Assembly (NCBI GenBank): GCA_023437485.1
Contig: JAEZGB010000121.1
Location: forward strand, 1-10,080
Length of the DNA: 10,080 nt
From: Bacteroidota bacterium
GTDB taxonomy: Bacteria > Bacteroidota > Bacteroidia > Flavobacteriales > Flavobacteriaceae
Direction: 5' to 3'
Shown one piece after another: positions 1 to 6,754 of the stretch (positions within the stretch are counted from its first letter, which is position 1; each line of letters starts with the position of its first letter). The position numbers and the translations under genes are program-made. The notes beneath the pieces are model-generated. The model ran no database searches, was not told the origin of the DNA, and saw nothing but the letters and a program-made list of their open reading frames with translations.

Positions 1-27
1 AAGTTTATGGTAGATTTGGGGCAAAAA

Positions 28-54
28 GGGTGAAAGTTTTCTTTCACCTTTTTT
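28..54 (+). terminator. Intrinsic terminator of a gene to the left of the window
   Basis: The arms GGTGAAAG (29-36) and CTTTCACC (41-48) pair perfectly around a TTTT loop, and six T follow at 49-54. A run of five A before the stem (23-27) means the hairpin would also have a U-tract when read from the other strand, so it could work in both directions. It most likely ends a plus-strand gene lying left of the window. Bases 1-27 show no recognisable coding sequence. Confidence 0.8.
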
Positions 55-81
55 ATTTTGTAACCAGTTGACAATCAGTAT

Positions 82-116
82 AAAAAAAGCGGCTCCAGGG
101 CCGCTTTATTTTTTTT
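82..116 (-). terminator. Intrinsic terminator of the superoxide dismutase gene (bidirectional)
   Basis: GCGGC (89-93) pairs with GCCGC (100-104) around the six-base loop TCCAGG. On the minus strand the stem is followed by seven T (complement of 82-88), about 20 bases after the sod stop codon. On the plus strand it is followed by TTTATTTTTTTT, so it can act both ways. With the hairpin at 28-54 it forms a double barrier between sod and whatever lies to the left. Confidence 0.85.
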
Positions 117-126
117 ATGTAGAGTG

Positions 127-735
127 TTATTTGTCCATCGCGTAGCGCCGGGCCACTTCTTCCCAATTGATAACATTGAAAAACGCTTCAATATAATCCG
201 GGCGTCTGTTCTGATAGTTAAGGTAATAGGCGTGTTCCCAAACATCCATGCCCAGGATTGGCGTACCGCCGCAACCCACGTCGGGCATCAGGGGATTGTC
301 CTGGTTTGGGGTCCCGCAGATGTCGAGCTTCCCGCCTTTGTGAACGCAAAGCCAGGCCCATCCGGATCCAAATTGCCCCGCACCGGCTTTTGAAAATTTT
401 GCCTTAAATTCGGCAAAACTGCCAAAATTATTGTCGATGGCCTCAGCCAATTCTCCACTGGGCTCGCCGCCGCCGTTTGGCGACATGACTTTCCAAAAAA
501 GATTGTGGTTGTAATAGCCGCCGCCATTATTGCGCAGCGCGGCATTTTTCATGTCAAGATTGATCAGGATGTTCTCAATAGTTTTTCCTTCCAGGTCAGT
601 TCCGCTAATTGCAGCGTTGAGATTTGTAGTGTAGGCATTGTGGTGCTTGGTATGGTGGATTTCCATGGTGCGGGCATCAATGTGCGGTTCAAGCGCGTCA
701 TACGCATACGGTAAAGAAGGTAATTCAAATGCCAT
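127..735 (-). CDS. sodA: Superoxide dismutase, Fe/Mn family, Mn-type
   Basis: This 202-residue protein belongs to the Fe/Mn superoxide dismutase family, which converts superoxide to oxygen and hydrogen peroxide; no signal peptide is visible, so it should be cytoplasmic. The four metal ligands are visible: H27 in MEIHHTKHHNAY, H77 in YNHNLFW, and D164 and H168 in the signature DVWEHAYY. Y35, the second-sphere tyrosine, follows H31. Residues that separate metal types favour manganese: glycine at 73, four before H77, where Fe enzymes carry glutamine, and Q145 in the NQDNPLM motif, which supplies the active-site glutamine in Mn enzymes. Gly162, two before D164, leaves cambialistic use (Mn or Fe) possible. 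Length is normal. Three cysteines (130, 140, 155) lie near the active-site loop and are probably structural or neutral. The ATG at 735 fits the family N-terminus (AFELPSLPYAYDALEPHID). A terminator follows at 82-116, so the gene is probably monocistronic. Confidence 0.97.
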   Translation of the reverse strand: MAFELPSLPYAYDALEPHIDARTMEIHHTKHHNAYTTNLNAAISGTDLEGKTIENILINLDMKNAALRNNGGGYYNHNLFWKVMSPNGGGEPSGELAEAIDNNFGSFAEFKAKFSKAGAGQFGSGWAWLCVHKGGKLDICGTPNQDNPLMPDVGCGGTPILGMDVWEHAYYLNYQNRRPDYIEAFFNVINWEEVARRYAMDK

Positions 736-751
736 AGTGATTGATTTTAGG

Positions 752-770
752 TTTGATAATATTTATCAAA
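752..770. promoter_or_regulatory. Fur-like palindrome between sod and the helicase gene
   Basis: This is an inverted repeat with 8-base arms, TTTGATAA and TTATCAAA, around TAT. Its core, 754-768, reads TGATAATATTTATCA, which matches the classic Fur 7-1-7 consensus TGATAATNATTATCA at 13 of 14 defined positions. The site overlaps the likely -7 box and start region of sod on the minus strand. It also covers the place where a -33 element for the helicase promoter would be. Fur control of superoxide dismutase genes is known in other bacteria. Control here is inferred, and an AT-rich palindrome could arise by chance or bind a different regulator. Confidence 0.5.
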
Positions 771-774
771 TTTA
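767..774 (-). promoter_or_regulatory. Probable -7 element of the sod promoter
   Basis: Read on the minus strand this is TAAATTTG, a match to the Bacteroidota -7 consensus TAnnTTTG. It lies about 32 bases before the sod ATG, a plausible leader length. No TTG-type -33 element is visible 17-23 bases upstream, so the call rests on the -7 box and its position only. It overlaps the Fur-like palindrome. Confidence 0.45.
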
Positions 775-780
775 AAAAAT

Positions 781-788
781 TAACTTTG
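781..788 (+). promoter_or_regulatory. Probable -7 element of the addA-kbl promoter
   Basis: TAACTTTG matches the Bacteroidota -7 consensus TAnnTTTG exactly. The nearest upstream TTTG (752-755) is 25 bases away, slightly beyond the usual spacing, and lies inside the palindrome at 752-770. Transcription should begin a few bases after 788, giving a leader of roughly 30 bases to the ATG at 828. This supports 828 as the start codon, because any start before about 790 would be outside the transcript. Confidence 0.5.
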
Positions 789-827
789 GATGGCCGGCAT
801 AATTATCCAAAACCACCGGTTTTCTAC

Positions 828-3800
828 ATGACAAGCCCTGCCTTTTCACTTTATGACGCCTCGGCCGGTTCGGGTAAAACCTACACCCTGGTCAGGCAAT
901 ATCTTGCCATTATCCTCTCGGCTGAAAAAGACGATGCCTACAGGTCCATCCTGGCCATCACTTTTACCAATAAGGCGGTCAATGAAATGAAGACCCGGGT
1001 GGTGAGCAGCCTGTCATCCATCGCCACCAATAAAGAAGATGCCAAGACCCTGGCCCTGGTAAATGACCTTGCTGCAGTTACCGGCCTAAGTCCCGCAGCG
1101 ATACGGGCCAAAGCAAAGCGAATCATCCGCAACATCATCCACAATTACGCTGCGTTTGATATTTCGACGATTGATAAATTTACCCACCGCGTCATTCGGT
1201 CATTTGCCCACGAACTTAACCTGCCTGCCGGTTTTGACGTGTCGATTGATACTGACGGGCTTTTGCAGGAGGCCGTGGACGCCCTTATCGCCAAGGCGGG
1301 CGAGGATCCCGTCCTCACTCGAATCCTGGTTGATTTTACCATGGAAAAAACTGACGATGACAAAAGTTGGGACATCACGCGCGAGATGATGGAAACCGGC
1401 AAACTCGCCATTAATGAAGTGAATGCCGCCGAGATCGCGACCCTCGGTGCCAAATCGGCTGAGGAATTCCTTGAAATCCGAAACAAACTGCGGGAGGCGG
1501 TCCAGTGCGTGGATCAGGATTGCGTTGACCGTGCGATGGCTATTTTGGCAATGCTGGAAAAACATGGGGTTGACCATGCATCATTTTACGGGAGCTACTT
1601 TCCCAAACACCTTCAGTCAATTGCCGAAAAGCGCTTTAACGGGAAGACAAAAAAATATTTATCACCTGACGATATCCGCGTAAAAAAGGGGGTCCCTGAT
1701 GCCGATGTCATCGAGAAATTGATTCCTGAACTGATTCGACAGGCAGGTGAAATCTACGACCAGTACAACCGTCGTGATTTTTACGGCGCATTTCTCAAAA
1801 ACCTCACGCCGCTTTCACTTTTGAGCACTCTGGGATCCGAAATCAAACGAATTCAGCAGGAGCATCAGGTTTTGTCAATTTCCGAATTCAACCGGATCAT
1901 TCACGAACAAATCAAGAACCAGCCCGCGCCGTTCATTTATGAGCGGATCGGAGAGCGCTACCGCCATTTTTTTATCGATGAATTCCAGGACACATCCTTG
2001 ATGCAATGGGAAAACCTGTTTCCCCTTATAGACAACGCGACCTCCTCGGAGGTTGACGGTGTCGCGGGAACGTTGCTCATTGTTGGCGACCCCAAGCAAT
2101 CCATTTACAGGTTTCGCGGCGGAAAGGCCGAGCAGTTCATCGCGTTGTCCAAAGAGCAGCACAACTTCAACAATAAAGATTTTAAAAAGTTTTCATTGGA
2201 CACCAATTGGCGAAGCCTGTGCGGGATAATCCATTTCAACAATGATTTCTTTGAGGTGCTGGCCCCCATTTTTGACCATCCGGATTACCGGGAGCTTTAC
2301 GCCAACCAATGCCGGCAAAAAGACACCGGCAAGCAGGGTGGGCAGGTGTCGGTGAAGTTCATCGTGCCTGATTCCAATGATGAGGAGGAAGATGAGCCTC
2401 TGACCAATTCTGAACGTTATGTGCGCGAAACCATTGACCGGGTGCTGCAATGCCGCCGGTTGGGTTTTGAGTTTGGCGATATCGCGATCCTGACCCGCAA
2501 GCGCGAACAGAGTGAATTGGTGGCAGCCGGGCTCATCGAACAGGGAATTTCGATTATCTCATCTGAAACCCTCGCCCTGGCAAATTCGTCCGATGTGCGG
2601 TTCATAGTGAACGTGCTCAGGTGCGTGCGCAATCCCGCCGACCTGGAATCCAGGGCCGCCTTTTTATTATACTTGGCCGAGGACGTCAAAATGCCGTTGC
2701 ACGACTTTGCATACCGGGGATTGGACCTTACAGAGTCCCAACTGGAAAGCTGGCTCGCCGAAATGGGTTACGCATTTTCATTTTCATCGGCGCGCCGAAA
2801 GTCATTGTATGAAACCGCCGAGGAAATTGTCCGGGTCTTCCTTCCCGATCGTGCGTCTGAAGGATATGCGCAACATTTTTTGGACATCGTCCTTGAAAGG
2901 GACCTTCGGTACCAATCTGGAATTACTGACTTTCTCGATTACTGGGATCGAACCGGATCCAAGCACAGCATACCATCGCCCGAAAGCCGGGAATCAGTGC
3001 GGGTCATGACCATCCATAAGTCAAAGGGCCTTGAATTTCCGGTGGTGATTTTGCCTTTTGCCGACGAGAATTACTCCAAAAAACCACGTGAGAAAATTTG
3101 GCTTGACGCCGACGAGGCCTCGGTCGGGCTGCCACGGGTGCTTGTTGACAAGAATCGGCAGGTTACGGAATTTGGCGAAGCCGCCGCCAGGGACTATCAT
3201 CAGCGCGAGCAGGAGGAGCTTTTGGATAACGTCAACATTTTGTATGTGGCCATGACGCGCGCCGAACAGCAGCTCCATGTGATCTCCGGGCTGCACCTCA
3301 CCAAGGACGGCGAGGCCTGCACCGGAAGGATGTCGACTTTTTTTATCAATTACCTTCGGCAAAAAGGGCTTTTTGATCCCGAACGCCGCTATTATGAATT
3401 TGGTCAGGCGCAAGGCCCGTTTGAAGCTGTAGAAGATGGTGAGCGGCCCGTCACGATAAAACCGGTTGCGCGTTCGCTGGAATTTTCCCACATCCGGATA
3501 TCGGGCAAGGCCGCGATGATGTGGGGAACCCTTCAGCAGGACGCCATTGAATTTGGAAACGTGGTCCATGAGCTGATGGCGATGGTAGAAACCGCTGACG
3601 ATATTGACCAAGCGGTTGCATCGGCACTTTCAAAAGGTATTTTCACCGGGGAACAGCTGCCACTGGTAAAGCATACCCTATCAACCATTGTCCATCATCC
3701 GGATCTTGCGGAATTTTTTGCGCCGGGCAATACCGTGCTAAATGAACAGGCGATCATCAGGCCAGGTGACCGAAACGTCAAACCTGACCGGATGGTGCTC

Positions 3801-3983
3801 ACACCAAACCGCAATGTGCTGCTCATGGATTACAAAACCGGGGCGCACCGCGATTCCTACGTGGACCAGCTGGCCGATTATGAACGGGCCATTACGGGGA
3901 TGGGTTACAACGTTGTCAAAAAGGTGCTGGTTTATACCGGCCGCGTGGTTAATGTCATAAATTTGCAGAACAACTTAACTTGA
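828..3983 (+). CDS. addA: AddA/RecB-type UvrD-family helicase with C-terminal PD-(D/E)XK nuclease
   Basis: This 1051-residue protein resembles the motor subunit of AddAB/RecBCD enzymes, which unwind and degrade broken DNA ends to prepare them for RecA-dependent repair. Superfamily 1 helicase motifs appear in order: Walker A ASAGSGKT (K17), motif Ia ITFTNKAV (about 44-52), DEFQD (384-388), GDPKQSIYRFRGG (420-432), NWRS with R462, the TIHKSKGLEF block (728-737) and LYVAMTRAE with R811. A RecB-type nuclease follows: H914 in NVVHEL, D987 in PDR, D1001 and K1003 in DYKTG, and Q1014 and Y1018 in the QxxxY motif. All catalytic positions look intact. It is somewhat shorter than Firmicutes AddA. The frame is open upstream to a TTG at 741, but 828 is preferred: the conserved family start (FSLYDASAGSGKT) begins just after it, and the likely -7 box lies between the two. 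kbl starts one base after the stop. The probable partner is the gene at 6755-9502. Helicase-nuclease identity is secure; the AddA assignment is inferred from architecture. Confidence 0.92.
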   Translation: MTSPAFSLYDASAGSGKTYTLVRQYLAIILSAEKDDAYRSILAITFTNKAVNEMKTRVVSSLSSIATNKEDAKTLALVNDLAAVTGLSPAAIRAKAKRIIRNIIHNYAAFDISTIDKFTHRVIRSFAHELNLPAGFDVSIDTDGLLQEAVDALIAKAGEDPVLTRILVDFTMEKTDDDKSWDITREMMETGKLAINEVNAAEIATLGAKSAEEFLEIRNKLREAVQCVDQDCVDRAMAILAMLEKHGVDHASFYGSYFPKHLQSIAEKRFNGKTKKYLSPDDIRVKKGVPDADVIEKLIPELIRQAGEIYDQYNRRDFYGAFLKNLTPLSLLSTLGSEIKRIQQEHQVLSISEFNRIIHEQIKNQPAPFIYERIGERYRHFFIDEFQDTSLMQWENLFPLIDNATSSEVDGVAGTLLIVGDPKQSIYRFRGGKAEQFIALSKEQHNFNNKDFKKFSLDTNWRSLCGIIHFNNDFFEVLAPIFDHPDYRELYANQCRQKDTGKQGGQVSVKFIVPDSNDEEEDEPLTNSERYVRETIDRVLQCRRLGFEFGDIAILTRKREQSELVAAGLIEQGISIISSETLALANSSDVRFIVNVLRCVRNPADLESRAAFLLYLAEDVKMPLHDFAYRGLDLTESQLESWLAEMGYAFSFSSARRKSLYETAEEIVRVFLPDRASEGYAQHFLDIVLERDLRYQSGITDFLDYWDRTGSKHSIPSPESRESVRVMTIHKSKGLEFPVVILPFADENYSKKPREKIWLDADEASVGLPRVLVDKNRQVTEFGEAAARDYHQREQEELLDNVNILYVAMTRAEQQLHVISGLHLTKDGEACTGRMSTFFINYLRQKGLFDPERRYYEFGQAQGPFEAVEDGERPVTIKPVARSLEFSHIRISGKAAMMWGTLQQDAIEFGNVVHELMAMVETADDIDQAVASALSKGIFTGEQLPLVKHTLSTIVHHPDLAEFFAPGNTVLNEQAIIRPGDRNVKPDRMVLTPNRNVLLMDYKTGAHRDSYVDQLADYERAITGMGYNVVKKVLVYTGRVVNVINLQNNLT

Positions 3984-3984
3984 T

Positions 3985-5184
3985 ATGTACGGAAAATTGA
4001 AAGAACATTTGCAGGCCGAACTCGCTGAAATCGAGCACAACGGCCTTTTTAAAAAGGAACGGATTATCACCTCGGCACAGGGTCCGGAAATTACAATTTC
4101 AACTGGCGAAACGGTACTGAATTTTTGCGCCAACAACTATCTTGGTCTGTCTTCCCATCCCGAAGTGATCCAGGCTGCGAAAGACACAATGGATTCTCAC
4201 GGCTTTGGGATGTCATCGGTCCGGTTTATCTGCGGAACCCAGGACATCCATAAAAAGCTTGAGCAAACCATCGCCGACTTTTATGGAACCGAGGATACCA
4301 TTCTTTATGCGGCGGCTTTTGATGCCAATGGCGGCGTTTTTGAGCCGCTTTTTGACCAGCAGGACGCCATTATCTCCGACTCATTGAACCATGCTTCGAT
4401 AATTGACGGCGTCAGGCTTTGCAAGGCCATGCGGTACCGCTATGAGAACAGCAATATGTCTGATCTGGAAGAGCAGCTCCAAAAAGCGAATGCAGCCGGC
4501 GCGCGTTTTAAGATTATTGTCACTGATGGGGTATTCTCCATGGACGGGCTGGTTGCCCCTCTTGATAAGATTTGTGACCTGGCCGACAAATACGATGCGC
4601 TGGTGATGATTGACGAATGCCATGCCGCAGGGTTCATCGGGGCCACCGGCAAAGGTACGCCCGAAGCTAAAGGCGTAATGGGACGGGTAGACATCATCAC
4701 CGGGACACTGGGCAAGGCCCTGGGAGGCGCGATGGGCGGATACACCACTGGCAAGAAGGAAATCATTGAAATGCTCCGGCAACGCTCAAGGCCTTACCTG
4801 TTCTCAAATTCACTGGCGCCGGCAATTGTGGGCGCGTCCATAAAGGTTTTTGAGCTTTTGGAACACGATACTTCGCTCCGCGACAAACTCGAGGAAAATA
4901 CAGCCTATTTCAAAAAAGCCATGATCAAGGCAGGATTTGACATCATCGACGGTGATTCGGCCATTGTACCGGTTATGCTTTACGATGCAAAACTCGCCCA
5001 GCAAATGGCCGACGAACTGCTTAAAAAAGGCATTTATGTTATAGGGTTTTTCTTTCCTGTGGTGCCAAAAGGCAAGGCTAGGATACGGGTTCAATTAAGC
5101 GCTGCACACACCCGGGAACACCTTGATAAAGCCATTGCCGCATTTGTTGAAACAGGCAGTAAACTCGGGCTCTTACGGCCATAA
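3985..5184 (+). CDS. kbl: Glycine C-acetyltransferase (2-amino-3-ketobutyrate CoA ligase)
   Basis: This 399-residue PLP enzyme of the alpha-oxoamine synthase family catalyses the reversible reaction of 2-amino-3-ketobutyrate and CoA to glycine and acetyl-CoA, the second step of threonine breakdown through threonine dehydrogenase. It resembles E. coli Kbl over its whole length: NFCANNYLGL near the N-terminus, then SVRFICGTQD, SDSLNHASIIDG, TDGVFSMDG, TGTLGKALGG with the PLP lysine K244, RSRPYLFSNSLAP and PVVPKGKARIR. D210 and H213, in DECHAAG, should contact the cofactor ring; Ser is replaced by Cys compared with the bacterial DDSHA form, while DECHA occurs in other Kbl/GCAT proteins. Those motifs favour Kbl over serine palmitoyltransferase or biotin-pathway relatives. 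It starts one base after the addA stop and has no promoter of its own in sight, so it is probably co-transcribed and translationally coupled. It ends in tandem stops, TAATAA. No threonine dehydrogenase gene is in the window. Confidence 0.95.
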   Translation: MYGKLKEHLQAELAEIEHNGLFKKERIITSAQGPEITISTGETVLNFCANNYLGLSSHPEVIQAAKDTMDSHGFGMSSVRFICGTQDIHKKLEQTIADFYGTEDTILYAAAFDANGGVFEPLFDQQDAIISDSLNHASIIDGVRLCKAMRYRYENSNMSDLEEQLQKANAAGARFKIIVTDGVFSMDGLVAPLDKICDLADKYDALVMIDECHAAGFIGATGKGTPEAKGVMGRVDIITGTLGKALGGAMGGYTTGKKEIIEMLRQRSRPYLFSNSLAPAIVGASIKVFELLEHDTSLRDKLEENTAYFKKAMIKAGFDIIDGDSAIVPVMLYDAKLAQQMADELLKKGIYVIGFFFPVVPKGKARIRVQLSAAHTREHLDKAIAAFVETGSKLGLLRP

Positions 5185-5198
5185 TAAGTCTAAAATTA

Positions 5199-5240
5199 TG
5201 TTATTTTTTTAACATTTGACTTTGCTGTTAAAATTTAACA
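5199..5240. repeat. Pair of TGTTA/TAACA palindromes upstream of the OmpA-family gene
   Basis: Two inverted repeats share the same half-sites. The first, 5199-5214, is TGTTA, six T, TAACA. The second, 5226-5240, is TGTTAAAATTTAACA, a perfect 7-1-7 palindrome. Their centres are about 26-27 bases apart. The second lies exactly between the proposed -33 (5221-5224) and -7 (5244-5251) elements, a position suited to an operator. The first could also act as a weak terminator for kbl, but its stem is AT-rich and the T-run lies in the loop, so an operator or chance origin seems likelier. Confidence 0.45.
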
Positions 5241-5263
5241 CATTACTTTTGTTCATAACTTTG
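5221..5263 (+). promoter_or_regulatory. Promoter of the OmpA-family gene
   Basis: TTTG at 5221-5224 and TACTTTTG at 5244-5251 are separated by 19 bases, matching the Bacteroidota promoter pattern (TTTG, about 19-21 bases, TAnnTTTG). A second -7 match, TAACTTTG at 5256-5263, has no -33 partner at the right distance. Transcription from the first would start near 5256-5260, leaving a short A-rich leader before the ATG at 5285. The leader has no Shine-Dalgarno sequence, as is usual for this phylum. The good promoter match fits an abundant outer-membrane protein. Confidence 0.7.
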
Positions 5264-5284
5264 TAACTAAAACTAAAATCAAGT

Positions 5285-6676
5285 ATGAAACATCTTAACA
5301 AAATTGTTGCTGCAGTTTGTCTGTTTGCAGGACTGGGTGTACAGGCTCAGGACAGCAATAACAAATGGGCGGTAACGTTCGGGGTGAATGCCGTTGATAC
5401 CCGTATCAGTGCGGCATCTAGTGTGGAGGACCAGTTTTCGAACTTCTTCAATGCTAAAGACAATTGGAACATTCTTCCTTCAGTATCGTATCTTAACGTT
5501 AACCGCTACGTGGGATCGGGCTTTACATTTGGTGTGACGGGATCTATCAACAAGATTACCCGTTTTGTCAATGACCGCAGCACTGACTATATGGTGACCA
5601 ATCCTGGTGACCTGAATTACTACGCTCTTGATGGAGCTATCGGATACAGTTTCATGGAAGCTATCGGTTCAAAGTGGTTTGACCCTTCCCTTCACCTGGG
5701 TGGTGGTTACACCTGGTTGGGCGACGATGCCAGCGCGGGAACTGTTAACGGTGGACTTGGCCTTGCTTTCTGGTTTTCAGAGACTGTTGGTCTTTCATGG
5801 AAATCTACATACAAGTATACATTTGAAGACAATCGTTATGAATTCCCAACCCACATGCAGCACTTCCTTGGTCTGACATTCAAGTTTGGCGGTAAGGATA
5901 CTGACGGTGACGGAATCTATGATAAAGACGATGCATGTCCGGAAGAAGCAGGACTAAAAGAATTCAATGGATGTCCTGATACTGATGGTGACAAAATCAT
6001 CGATCGCGATGACCTTTGCCCGGATGTTGCCGGTCTGGCTGAATTCAACGGATGCCCTGATACCGATGGTGATGGTGTAGCTGACAAAGACGATGCATGT
6101 CCGGATGTTGCCGGTCTGAAGTCAATGAACGGATGCCCTGACACTGACGGTGACGGTGTAACCGATGCTTCTGACAAGTGCCCTACTGAAAAAGGCCCTG
6201 CTGAAAATGGCGGATGTCCATGGCCTGACACTGATGGTGATGGAGTTCTTGACAAAGACGACCGTTGTCCAGATGTTAAAGGAACGGCTGCCAATATGGG
6301 CTGTCCTGAAATCACTGAGGAGCAGATCAAGAAATTGAACGCTTACGCCAAGACTATCCTGTTCAACAGCGGTAAGTCAACTTTTAAGGCTGAGACTATG
6401 CCGGTTCTCAAGGCAATCACTGAAATCCTTCAGGAATTCCCTGGTTCAAGGTTTATGATTGAAGGTCACACTGACAGCGACGGAAGCAACGCGCTTAACC
6501 AAACGCTTTCAGAGAACAGGGCTGCTGCTGTTCGCAACTACCTGATTGAAAACGGTATTGCTGCCGACAGGCTACAGTCAGCCGGTTACGGTGAGACCAA
6601 ACCAATCGACACTAACAAAACCGCGAAAGGTAAAGCCAACAACCGTCGTGTTGAGGTTAAACTAATCAAGGAATAA
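5285..6676 (+). CDS. OmpA-family outer-membrane protein with five TSP3 calcium repeats
   Basis: This 463-residue protein should anchor the outer membrane to peptidoglycan. Residues 1-21 form a signal peptide (K2, K6, hydrophobic 7-19) with probable cleavage after VQA. Residues 22 to about 204 are rich in aromatic and glycine alternation (for example LHLGGGYTWLG) and end in HFLGLTFKFGG, as expected of a membrane beta-barrel. Five thrombospondin type 3 repeats follow (205-341), each built on DTDGDGxxDxxDxCP and closing with GCP; the aspartates should bind calcium and the cysteines may form disulfides. The C-terminal OmpA domain (about 350-463) has GHTDSDGS and LSENRAAAV; D397 and R412 have the same 15-residue spacing as the peptidoglycan-binding pair in E. 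coli OmpA. This layout matches the abundant flavobacterial proteins called P60 or OmpA. It is flanked by its own promoter and a strong terminator, so it is probably a single-gene unit. Its exact role (structure, adhesion or calcium response) cannot be told from sequence. Confidence 0.93.
   Translation: MKHLNKIVAAVCLFAGLGVQAQDSNNKWAVTFGVNAVDTRISAASSVEDQFSNFFNAKDNWNILPSVSYLNVNRYVGSGFTFGVTGSINKITRFVNDRSTDYMVTNPGDLNYYALDGAIGYSFMEAIGSKWFDPSLHLGGGYTWLGDDASAGTVNGGLGLAFWFSETVGLSWKSTYKYTFEDNRYEFPTHMQHFLGLTFKFGGKDTDGDGIYDKDDACPEEAGLKEFNGCPDTDGDKIIDRDDLCPDVAGLAEFNGCPDTDGDGVADKDDACPDVAGLKSMNGCPDTDGDGVTDASDKCPTEKGPAENGGCPWPDTDGDGVLDKDDRCPDVKGTAANMGCPEITEEQIKKLNAYAKTILFNSGKSTFKAETMPVLKAITEILQEFPGSRFMIEGHTDSDGSNALNQTLSENRAAAVRNYLIENGIAADRLQSAGYGETKPIDTNKTAKGKANNRRVEVKLIKE
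5897..6307 (+). repeat. Five tandem TSP3-coding repeats of about 81 bp
   Basis: The region codes for five copies of a 27-29-residue unit. Some stretches are identical at the DNA level: the 20 bases at 5924-5943 recur at 6086-6105 (162 bases away, two units), and the 18 bases at 6020-6037 recur at 6101-6118 (81 bases away, one unit). The fourth and fifth units have diverged more, and the fifth carries an extra two residues (WP). Such spacing permits in-frame gain or loss of units by recombination. Confidence 0.85.
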
Positions 6677-6701
6677 GTTTAGAACGAAATATAATAGAAA
6701 G

Positions 6702-6730
6702 CGCCTCGATTTTATCGGGGCGTTTTTTTT
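6702..6730 (+). terminator. Strong intrinsic terminator after the OmpA-family gene
   Basis: CGCCTCGAT (6702-6710) pairs with ATCGGGGCG (6714-6722) through nine base pairs, one of them G-U, around a TTT loop. Eight T follow (6723-6730), then A and five more T. It begins about 25 bases after the OmpA stop codon and ends about 24 bases before the next ATG, so it should separate OmpA transcription from the AddB-like gene. Confidence 0.92.
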
Positions 6731-6754
6731 ATTTTTAGCCGACGCCATCACACT

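Noticed and set aside
124..393. Open frame on the strand opposite to sod
   Set aside because: It is antisense to a complete, conserved superoxide dismutase and encodes nothing recognisable. The many other open frames inside addA, kbl and addB were rejected for the same reason.
741..827. In-frame TTG start adding 29 residues to the AddA-like protein
   Set aside because: The extra residues come from AT-rich promoter DNA, lie before the likely transcription start near 795, and precede the conserved family N-terminus that begins right after the ATG at 828.
5318..5322. Cysteine at residue 12 of the OmpA-family protein as a possible lipoprotein site
   Set aside because: The surrounding AAVCLF lies in the middle of the hydrophobic segment and does not match a lipobox; a VQA cleavage site follows at residue 21.
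5917..6330. 137-codon minus-strand frame rich in SGHP and SPSVSGH repeats
   Set aside because: It is the reverse complement of the TSP3 repeat region; its repetitiveness is inherited from the real gene, and it has no promoter.
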